Positions 55,370 through 64,000 of a DNA stretch of 64,000 nucleotides are shown here, piece after piece. The translations under genes and the position numbers were made by a program. The stretch is from Dallia pectoralis (lineage: Eukaryota; Chordata; Actinopteri; Esociformes; Umbridae). The notes under the pieces were generated by a model. That model did no database searches. It was not told where the DNA came from and saw only the letters and a list, made by a program, of their open reading frames with translations. The stretch covers positions 1,054,001-1,118,000 of the forward strand of contig CM055757.1 in the NCBI GenBank assembly GCA_029465975.1. Direction: 5' to 3'. Each line of letters opens with the position of its first letter. Position 1 is the first letter of the stretch.

Positions 55370-56306
55370 GTTTAGCATTTTCTTGGGAATTGGTCTGTTT
55401 GATTGCAGAAGTCCTCCTCTGAATAATGGGAGCTCTCACCTTGATTCTCCACAGTTTGGCTAGCATGCCGAGACCGGGGCTAGCAGTTGCCTACTGAAGA
55501 GTCCCCAGTTAGCAGTTACCCTGTATTAGTTCGGTCATGTTTGAAAATATGCTGGTGTGTGTTGCTGCAAAGTGCTGCGGGAAACCCTGTAATACTAAGA
55601 TATTAATATTCAGTATGTATTACTATTACTAATACTGGTGGAACTGTACATGTATAGAAACCCTGTAATACTAAGATATTAATATTCAGTATGTATTACT
55701 AATACTATTAGTGGTGGAACTGTACATGTATGGAAACCCTGTAATACTAAGATATTAATATTCAGTATGTATTACTAATACTGTTACGGGTGGAACTGTA
55801 CATGTATAGAAACCCTGTAATACTAAGATATTAATATTCAGTATGTATTACTATTACTAATACTGGTGGAACTGTACATGTATAGAAACCCTGTAATACT
55901 AAGATATTAATATTCAGTATGTATTACTAATACTATTAGGGGTGGAACTGTACATGTATAGAAACCCTGTAATACTAAGAGATTAATATTCAGTATGTAT
56001 TACTATTACTAATACTGGTGGAACTGTACATGTATAGAAACCCTGTAATACTAAGATATTAATATTCAGTATGTATTACTAATACTATTAGGGGTGGAAC
56101 TGTACATGGTGGAACTGTACATTGAACCAAAACAGTACGGGTATGGTTCAATTTGGTACTGATTTTGTTTTTCTATTTCAAAGGCCTTGACTATATCAAA
56201 AGTTACTTGAAAGACCAAACTGTGGAGAATCAAGGTGAGAGCTCCCATTATTCAGAGGAGGACTTCTGCAATCAAACAGACCAATTCCCAAGAAAATGCT
56301 AAACAG
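55368..56306. repeat. Foldback structure: 92-bp inverted arms around a tandem repeat
   Basis: 55368-55459 and 56215-56306 are reverse complements over 92 bp with no difference seen (TTTAGCATTTTCTTGGGAAT at the outer left end). Between them sit a unique stretch, an array of about 76-bp repeats and a short tail. The left arm starts where the cd93 copy ends. Confidence 0.93.
55581..56112. repeat. About 76-bp tandem repeat, seven copies
   Basis: The unit has AAACCCTGTAATACTAAGAT, ATTAATATTCAGTATGTATT and GGTGGAACTGTACATGTAT. Copies alternate between two versions (ACTATTACTAATACTGG and ACTAATACTATTAGGGG), so the array may have grown as two-unit steps. Confidence 0.93.
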
Positions 56307-58008
56307 TTGGAGACCTTGGATGCCCAGGTGATACAGTAGAGATACTTAAGTCTTTCCTGGCAGTATGCAACCTGTCATTGAGGCTTAACACAGCAATACC
56401 AGCCTCAGCAGCCTGCGGGAGATTGTTTAGTTCAGCAGGACTGATCGTCAGACCAAATAGGGCACGTATTGATTATAAGAACTTTGAAAACCACATGTAT
56501 TCTTTCTGTCATATACAAACATAGGAATACTGACGTACACACCCACATTGACTGACATGCACTTTTGTTCTTGCACAAAGTCCCAAGTCAAGCACTTCAG
56601 TGGCACTAGTGCCATGTGCAAAACTTTGCTTTTGGTAGTGTTTCTCTGTATACAGTATATGAGGGGTTTCTTTTGCATAGGTTTGAAGTCTCTGTCTCTC
56701 TTTTTGTCCACCCACACTCAAATGTATGCAGTATATTTCTCTCCTTAACACGCACTGACAAGCACACTCCTTAATACACAGACACTCTAATCACAGTCAT
56801 TTGCTGCTAAAATAATTTTCTGATAGTTTTGCCGACCATGTTATGTCTTGAATATTACTACCTCAGTTTGAAAGTCTATTTTCATTCCAATAAAGTTTGA
56901 GGAAAACATGCCCATCGAGTTTGTTGTCTTTGATTGCATGTTGTCTTTGATAGCATGTTTTTGTTTTGATATGTTTCACCGTGTCTTGGGATCCATGTAG
57001 CACTAATGAGTTGTTAAATTAAGCTTTTATTTCTGATAGTTGTGTCAATGATACGAGGTCCAACAGGTCTAGTGTTAAGCGTTTTTTTTAGGGTTACTTT
57101 TACTTTTTTACTTTTAAGTATGTTTTAGAGCCTGTACTTTTTCACTTTTACTTGAGTAACGAGGTTGAGTTGATACTTCCACTTTTACCAAAGTATTTTT
57201 AAACACCAGTATCTATACTTCTACTTAAGTGACAAAAGTGTGTACTTTTGACACCACTGTTGACTACTGTAAAGGGCTCTTAACTGACCTGCCCAAAAGG
57301 CTGTAAAACAGCTGCAGCTCATTCAGAATGCTGCTGCTAGAATGTTAACAATCTGATAACGATCTTAGATGTGCTCCAAATGTATCCCTATTTAAAGCCA
57401 GGCCAAAAACATTTTCCTTTTCACAAGCATGACGGAGAGCTTAAACTTTATCACACTGTTAAGTCTATTTTGTGTTCATTTTAATTTGTTCTTATTCCAT
57501 TTCATTTTCTATTCCTCATTGAATTGCCCATTTGATGTTTTTATTTGTATTTATTCTGATGCATGGCATAAATGAAAACCTATCATATAAATAAAAGATA
57601 AAGTTCTAAAGATTTCTGGGCCAGGTAATAAATACCTGGAAATGTTCTAGAGACCTTTTGAATAAAGTTCTTAAGACCTAGAAGTTCTAAAGACTTCTCT
57701 GCCAGGTTCTAGAGACATGAAATGATTGTAAATACCTTTTGAATAAAGTTCTTAAGACAGGGAAGTTCTAAAGATTTCTCGGCCAGGTTCTAAAGACCTG
57801 AAAAGTTTCATAAAACCTGTTGAATAAAATGTACACAGTTAATACTGAGATGTAATGTTTAGAACTTAATTCCAGTAAAATGCATGTATTGTATTATTAT
57901 TTTCCCTTGTAAAGCACATTGAATTGCCTCAATGTATGAATTGTGCTATATAAAATGTGCTTGCATGTTTTCTAGAGGGATGAAAAAAGGTAGTAAGCAT
58001 ACTGCCTA
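56307..58008. other. Repeat-derived intergenic DNA
   Basis: About 57060-57255 has ACTTTTACTTGAGTAAC-type sequence of a common fish repeat. About 57270-57360 (AAAACAGCTGCAGCTCATTC then AGAATGCTGCTGCTAGAATG) resembles the 3' coding end of an L2-type LINE. About 57600-57830 is a ~100-bp repeat in two and a half copies, marked by GAATAAAGTTCTTAAGAC. No gene was seen. Confidence 0.5.
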
Positions 58009-59320
58009 ATGCGTGAAATATGGTGGAGGGGCTGTTATAGCTTGGGCTTGTATGGCTGCCAGTGGAACATGGTGGGGGGGTGTTATGGTGTGGGTCTGTA
58101 TGGCTGCAGTGGAACATGGTGGAGGGGGTGTTATGTTGTGGGTCTGTATGGCTGCCAGTGGAACATGGTGGAGGGGGTGTTATGGTGTGGGTCTGTATGG
58201 CTGCCAGTGGAACATGGTGGAGGGGGTGTTATGGTGTGGGTCTGTATGGCTGCCAGTGGAACATGGTGGAGGGGGTGTTATGGTGTGGGTCTGTATGGCT
58301 GCCAGTGGAACATGGTGGAGGGGGTGTTATGGTGTGGGTCTGCATGGCTGCCAGTGGAACATGGTGGGGGGTGTTATGGTGTGGGTCTGTATGGCTGCCA
58401 GTGGGACATGGTGGAGGGGGTGTTATGGTGTGGGTCTGCATGGCTGCCAGTGGAACATGGTGGGGGGGTGTTATGGTGTGGGTCTGTATGGCTGCCAGTG
58501 GGACATGGTGGAGGGGTGTTATGGTGTGGGTCTGTATGGCTGGCTGTGGAACATGGTGGAGGGGGTGTTATGGTGTGGGTCTGTATGGCTGCCTGTAGAA
58601 CATGGTGGAGGGGCTGTTATGGTTTAGGTCTGGCTGCCAGTGGAACATGGTGGAGGGGGTGTTATGGTGTGGGTCTGTATGGCTGCCAGTGGAACATGGT
58701 GGAGGGGGTGTTATGGTGTGGGTCTGTATGGCTGCCAGTGGAACATGGTGGAGGGGGTGTTATGGTGTGGGTCTGTATGGCTGCCTGTGGAACATGGTGG
58801 AGGGGCTGTTATGGTTTGGGTCTGGCTGCCAGTGGAACATGGTGGAGGGGGTGTTATGGTGTGGGTCTGTATGGCTGCCAGTGGAACATGGTGGAGGGGG
58901 TGTTATGGTGTGGGTCTGTATGGCTGCCAGTGGAACATGGTGGAGGGGCTGTTATGGTGTGGGTCTGTATGGCTGCCAGTAGGCTCACTGGTCTTCATCG
59001 ATGATGGGACTGTTGACAGAAGCAGAACAACAAATTCTGAAGTCTACAGAAATATTTGATTTGCTAAGATGAAACCAAATGCCTCCAAACTCTTTGGACA
59101 GCACTTCATACTGCAACAAGTCTATGACCCTAAACATATTGTAAGATAAACTGAGAAACTGAGGAAAATCCTTGACTGCCAGGTCAATCTGCAGATCTGA
59201 TTTCAATTGAACATACATTTTAAATTTTGGAGAGGAGACTGCTGAAGGCAGTGAGTCCACGAAGCAAACAGGAACTGAAGACGGCCTGACAGACCATTAC
59301 AAGGAAAGGAAACCAATGTC
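58009..59320 (+). mobile_element. Dead Tc1/mariner transposase fragment
   Basis: The left end reads KYGGGAVIAWACMAAS and, after a long tandem expansion, the right side reads GSLVFIDDGTVDRSR, then TNSEVYRNI and, through stops, PNASKLFGQHF and YDPKH. These are consecutive pieces of the Tc1-like DDE catalytic domain. The downstream part has many stops. No inverted repeats were identified around it. Confidence 0.85.
58015..58985. repeat. 49-bp minisatellite grown from transposase code
   Basis: About 19-20 copies of a unit with GCCAGTGGAACATGGTGGAG then GGGGTGTTATGGTGTGGG. Because 49 is not a multiple of 3, all three plus frames stay open and the translated repeat has a 49-residue super-period. 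The frames of 331, 204 and 178 codons here are by-products of this. Confidence 0.95.
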
Positions 59321-60177
59321 TGGTAATGTTGATGTGTCACAGACTTTAAGCAGTCATTGCATGCAAAGGATATGCAACCAAATTTTTTCATCACTTATTC
59401 TGCATTATTGTTAAACAGTCCAATGTTTTTGATCCCCTATAATAAGGTTCTCTAATTTCATAACAGTACAGCCGACAGTCTGCTCTTCAAAGCCATTGAC
59501 ATTGTATCCTTTGAAATTCCAAAGGTAACTTACAAAACCAAAAGAAAATGCCTGTCCAATGAATTATGGTGGTTACTGTACAAACTAGCCAACTGTGTCT
59601 GGCAGTGAATTTGCCCTATTTTAGCCCAACCCGCACCCTTGACTATGGACATGTCATCGTTATCCAGGCTATATGCTGGACGTAGTGCCTCTCCCATGTA
59701 ACAACCGGGCGGGTCAGAGTGTACAACGTTGAAGACATCCTAAATGAAAGCAGATGAAGATGGCAAAGTATAAAATATAACAAAGTATGCAGTACTAAAC
59801 TATAGCAGATATTTTACCTTAGTTTAAACAGCGTTTGTTATCAACTGTGTGTAATGACTGCATGCCAAAGAACAACAAATACAGTCTGTTTGCTTGGCAA
59901 ACCCCAATACTTATTATATTGCATTGTATAATACTATTTAATTTAAATAAAAAACAAGAGGTATTCAAGTTAGATTATGAAAAATTAAGCAATGGATGAA
60001 ACATGGTTACCAATAAGCTATACATGAATACAACAATAAAAAACCAGTAGGCCTAATGATCTCAGACATTGTAGAAAAGGTATATTCACAGTCATCAATA
60101 TTTACAAATTGTAATTTCATCATATCAGATTATTTCTATTCATCCTTTAATATTCCACTAGCCATGTTAACACATGT
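59321..60177. other. Downstream flank of cd93
   Basis: AT-rich non-coding DNA that should contain the cd93 3' UTR on the minus strand. No exon was seen. Confidence 0.4.
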
Positions 60178-61893
60178 TCATGCAGTGCTTTCCTGTGACC
60201 TGTCAGGAGCCTCTATCCCAGAAGCCACCCAACAGTAACTATCAGCAGTTAGCTTTTTCTTCCTTGCTGCCCTTTTTGAACGCCGACATCGAAATATTAC
60301 AATACCGACTGTGACAGCAATTACAAGTAGAAGTGGAACAACAGAAGCAATAACGCAAATAAACGTCCAAGAGCTAAAGACACTGCTGTTATGCAACAGG
60401 ACACTTGTTCCAGAGGGGCTGCTGGGCGGCTGCGTGTGCGTGATGTCGTGCACAATAGGGTCTTGAGTTGGTCGGTCGGTGACCTCACGCTCGCTTGGTA
60501 ATGCAACCGTAGAAAGGGTTCGAAAGTCAATCGATTTATTTTGTTGTTCAGCTCTATGGCCGCCTGAAGTCTCCGCAGTGGAGACAGGGTTCACTTCTGG
60601 AATGCAGTTTTTTCCATTGGGATGCAACCGGAAGTTCTGATGGCAAGAGCACCTGAAACTACCAATGGTGTTGGTGCAAATGTCCTCGCACCGATTACTG
60701 AGGCATTCGTCTGTGTCTACACAGTCACGACCATTCTTGGACAAAGTGAACCCCCTGATGCAATTACAGGAATAGGATCCCTGAGAGTTAAGACATGTTT
60801 GGTGACATGGTGATCTAGATCCAATGCACTCGTCTATATCGTGGCATTTGCCATCAACCATTCTGTAACCTTCATGGCACTTGCACGTGAAACTCCCTTG
60901 GGTATTAACGCACACATGACCATCACAGGAATAATTTCGACATTCATCGACGTCGATGCAACCATATTGTTGTTCATCCAATTGAAAGCCCTTTGGGCAT
61001 GCGCAGGAAAAGCCAGTTGGCCCTGACACACATCGGTGTTGACACGGAGAACATTGACAATAATCCTTCAAACTACACGATATATTATCCGGATTTAACA
61101 CATAACCATCCTTACATCCACAACTGACATCCCCGGTGTCCCCATCAAGGCACAGTTGGTCACATCCGCCGTTTTCATACCCACAGCTCTGTTTAACCGA
61201 TGCGCAGAACGGACCCGGGGATGTCCAGCCATATACATCATCCATTAATTTACAAATAGAAGTCTGAACGTTGCCATTGCATGTTATCTCAGCGTATGTA
61301 CCAAATGGAAACGCAGTCATTTCATTATTCTGATTTAATGGGTATGCCGAGAATGGGAGATGGTAATTCACCTGCTCCCCTCTAGCCAACACCAAAGGTT
61401 TACACATGCCACGGAAATAAAATTTGCACGCGTAAAAAGCCTTGCTTTTGCAGGAACCATCGGTCCATTTGAATTCCTCACGACTGGATGATGAATAACG
61501 TACAAATACGCATCGATCATCTGTGCATGTGATACCAGGTTCCATCCTCCAGTTGGAATATTCGGATGGTCCACCTTCAGATATCCACTTGAAACCTCTG
61601 AGACTCGTGTCCGATACGACACAGTCCCCTTTATGTAACTTCAATCCGATCCAGAATTTATAGTCCAACTTACAATGTCCCTCGTCTATCTGTGAAATAA
61701 TCGATTTAAGTTCTGCTTCCTCCCTTTTTCCTTTAGTTGTCACCAAGTAACCTCCGTTATCTTTACATTTCACACACGCATCTTCAAAGCTGACCAGCTC
61801 CCTATGAACAGTGAAACAGGTATTGTGTGTACACTGAGTTACTTCTGGGTGTCCACGGCAGATAAGAAGTCGTAGTAACAGTAGAAACAGCAT
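60178..61893 (-). CDS. cd93: CD93 (C1q receptor-like), single exon
   Basis: Type I membrane receptor of the group XIV C-type lectins; in mammals on endothelium and myeloid cells, acting in adhesion. The frame opens at 61941 (587 aa). The second ATG at 61893 is preferred because it starts the signal peptide (MLFLLLLRLLICRG) and has A at -3. Residues counted from the first Met: lectin domain 37-173; sushi-like linker to about 250; five EGF modules at 253-290, 295-328, 331-366, 368-407 and 409-446, the last three calcium-binding type (DVDEC, DIDEC, DTDEC); Ser/Thr/Pro mucin-like stem to 523; transmembrane helix 526-550; cytoplasmic tail RCRRSKRAARKKK then ADSYCWVAS, close to the conserved CD93 tail. 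It is tandem with thbd, as in mammals. A 152-bp piece is duplicated at 55218. Confidence 0.92.
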   Translation of the reverse strand: MLFLLLLRLLICRGHPEVTQCTHNTCFTVHRELVSFEDACVKCKDNGGYLVTTKGKREEAELKSIISQIDEGHCKLDYKFWIGLKLHKGDCVVSDTSLRGFKWISEGGPSEYSNWRMEPGITCTDDRCVFVRYSSSSREEFKWTDGSCKSKAFYACKFYFRGMCKPLVLARGEQVNYHLPFSAYPLNQNNEMTAFPFGTYAEITCNGNVQTSICKLMDDVYGWTSPGPFCASVKQSCGYENGGCDQLCLDGDTGDVSCGCKDGYVLNPDNISCSLKDYCQCSPCQHRCVSGPTGFSCACPKGFQLDEQQYGCIDVDECRNYSCDGHVCVNTQGSFTCKCHEGYRMVDGKCHDIDECIGSRSPCHQTCLNSQGSYSCNCIRGFTLSKNGRDCVDTDECLSNRCEDICTNTIGSFRCSCHQNFRLHPNGKNCIPEVNPVSTAETSGGHRAEQQNKSIDFRTLSTVALPSEREVTDRPTQDPIVHDITHTQPPSSPSGTSVLLHNSSVFSSWTFICVIASVVPLLLVIAVTVGIVIFRCRRSKRAARKKKLTADSYCWVASGIEAPDRSQESTA

Positions 61894-61941
61894 CCTTTCT
61901 AGAATATCCAACGAACAACCAGGAATCCTTAATTGAACCAT

Positions 61942-64000
61942 CAGTTCAGTTATGACTTAGCAAACCGATGGCAAATAAGTTTCCTATTCCCTGGCAAAAT
62001 ACATAGTTCCAATTTGAATTGTACGTTCACTCTCTGCATCCTGTTTTCTATGTCATCTAAAGACAAAACAAGTATAAGCAGGTTTTTGTATTCCGGGGAA
62101 ACTGGTTCCGTTGTGGAAGTCCAGAACAATAGCAGCCTCCTCATTGTTTTGACTTGTATTCCAGATGTCTCCTTGCTGAGTAAACGTGATGTCATACTGT
62201 TTGTGTCATTATTCACCACGAGTCCCAATAAAACACACTATGTTTTTAACATAAAGAACAGATTTTAGCTGAAAAAGTGTGTATTTAGGGCCAAATATTT
62301 TTACCCATTCGGGCATAAGCCAGTTGGTCTGATACACATTTGTGAAAGAACAGTACAATAAACTTCTAAGCAAAACTATTTTGTATATCCCATACACGTC
62401 CAGAGCTTGACAGTCCTGTGATCATCTTTAGTGTTTATGCTCATCTGAAACTATTTTTACACAGGTCAATGGGGCTTTTTCTTTACATTGATATCTGAAT
62501 AACTAATTTAAACCAAGCATTGATAGATACATTACTACATAATTAGTCTGTATGTGAATTTGTTAAAAAATATTGTTGTCACTGTTTTTTTTCTGCCTGT
62601 GATTTTTTTCTGACTGCAGGGGCTGGTTGTTGATCCAAATGGTCTCGTGGTTTTAGAATTACTGCAACAGATTGAATTCACTAAGAGCATTTGCGATGCT
62701 GAATCCTTTTATAGATGGAGATATGTGTAAATTCAGAAATTAAATGAATAATATTCGTAGTCTTTTTAAATAACTCCGCAATTACATGATCTGGGTGGGG
62801 TCAGTGAAACGTTTTTATTTAATGTTTATTCTATGTAGATAAAAGGGTCTGCAGTGGCAACTTCCTGGGTTTGTTTAAAGAAAGCAAGGAAGTGAAAAAC
62901 CTCAATTGTAGGAAATAACTTAGGAGGGCCTTACAGCTTGGGGCCTTCACAGATTTTTATGAGTGTCTTTGCTACCACTTTTCAATAGAAACATGTAATG
63001 TTACATATGTTACATAATGCTAAAATAGTAGAAATCTAAAAATTCCACTGTTAACCCAGAGGTCAAAAAAGAGAAGAGGATAACTTTTTCAGACTGCTTC
63101 TTTTGACTCATTAGTTCCACAGAAATTGCTTATAAAATTCTATCCCTAAGCGACCTAAAATGTCAGCAAGCGTATCTACACCATGCAACAATGGCAATGT
63201 TGCTATCTATAAGATTTGCATACGATTGCCTTATTCACTCATCAAGGTCTCCAGCACAACCTGCGTACCAGGTCTGACAAAGCAGTGTTAAAAGCGGTGT
63301 GGGCATGGATGGATGTATTGTAAACAAGTAAGCTCACGCCACCTTGTGGCCAATTTTGCAATGGTAAATGGAGTTTATTTAGACACCCAACTTTAAACAT
63401 CAAAGTGCAAGAAATAATTAAACACAATGGCTACGAAAAGTCCAGTATGGCTGGAAGTCCTTATTAATTAAGAAATCAATATTTGAACTGTGAACCGATC
63501 ATTTGTCAAAATGTCTAGAAAATCTAGATTTATTTAAATCTAGATGCCTGTTATGTTTACATAGTTCTCAAACAAACCTTGTGACTCCCAGACATCCTAA
63601 AATGTTGGTAATAATAATCAACTAGAACTAAATAAATATAGACATAGACAAGTTAAATCAGATGTGCTGGCTTCTCCTGAAGCATCGACAGGAGAACATT
63701 ACGGAAAAACACCTGTTAGAAATCTTTAACACATTTTCAAAATGTAAGTGTTTGATACCTTTTCAAATACTGTGTAAATACTCCAGTTAACCTTAATGAC
63801 ATTCCCTGGATTCTAAGACTAATCTGGGGTGATATCCTGTATTGCACTGATATCTACTTTTGACATGATCACAAATCCCAGACATGAGGTGCTATAACCT
63901 CTATTTGGTCAAAAATAATTTTAAAGGGAAAAAAATCTTCTTTGCTGTGAATGACAAAGCCTCCAGGGGGCCATGCTCTGTTGAATGGTACAACATTGTA
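61942..64000. other. Upstream flank of cd93, no further gene seen
   Basis: The first few hundred bases should hold the cd93 promoter and 5' UTR. The rest is AT-rich spacer. A CTCF-like motif (minus GCCACAAGGTGGCGTG) lies at 63335-63350. The short open frames in both strands have no domain and look like chance. Confidence 0.45.

Noticed and set aside
58009..59004. 331-codon open frame (and overlapping frames of 204, 178, 139 and 126 codons)
   Set aside because: They arise because a stop-free 49-bp repeat cycles through all three frames. The peptide repeats every 49 residues. Not a gene.
1..64000. CRISPR arrays, operons, phage or bacterial mobile systems
   Set aside because: The window is spliced vertebrate DNA. 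The tandem arrays lack the unique spacers of a CRISPR, and no bacterial-type gene cluster is present.

Overview
The window is vertebrate nuclear DNA from a teleost fish. It has multi-exon genes with GT-AG introns, long AT-rich spacers, many microsatellites and minisatellites, and decayed fish DNA transposons. A tRNA-Ala-headed SINE, a SINE-like repeat and a Tc1 family resembling those of salmonids and pikes suggest a protacanthopterygian (Esociformes or Salmoniformes). That placement is inference.

Layout. 1-7.4 kb is intergenic, with CA/TG satellites and a decayed Tc1 element. 7.5-16.3 kb holds prox2 (minus), including an apparent AT-AC (U12-type) intron. 16.4-23 kb is repeat-rich and contains an fbf1-like processed pseudogene split by a LINE-like tail. 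23.1-30.5 kb holds dlst (plus). 31.1-33 kb is a degenerate tandem duplication with two CTCF-like motifs. 33.6-41.2 kb holds rps6kl1 (minus), which encodes a pseudokinase with an MIT domain. 41.5-43.9 kb is a GA-rich satellite followed by a minisatellite split by two DNA transposons. 44.7-48.7 kb holds an lrrc74a-like gene (minus), with a decayed copy of one of its exons at 50 kb. 53.6-54.7 kb is a single-exon thrombomodulin-like gene (minus). 55.2-56.3 kb has an exact 152-bp copy of part of cd93 beside a foldback structure. 58-59.3 kb is a dead Tc1 transposase whose core has expanded into a minisatellite. 60.2-61.9 kb is a single-exon cd93 gene (minus).

Gene relationships. prox2, dlst and rps6kl1 form the block known from human 14q24.3. 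thbd and cd93 are tandem same-strand paralogues, as at human 20p11. The products do not form one pathway: prox2 is a transcription factor, dlst is the E2 of the mitochondrial 2-oxoglutarate dehydrogenase complex, rps6kl1 is a probable pseudokinase, lrrc74a is a leucine-rich-repeat protein, and thbd and cd93 are group XIV C-type-lectin surface receptors of endothelial type.

All exon borders were read by eye from splice signals, frame continuity and remembered family sequence. No alignment or expression data were available. I found no wholly new multi-gene system. The most notable items are the AT-AC intron, the reduced thrombomodulin, the exact cd93 fragment copy and the transposase-derived minisatellite.
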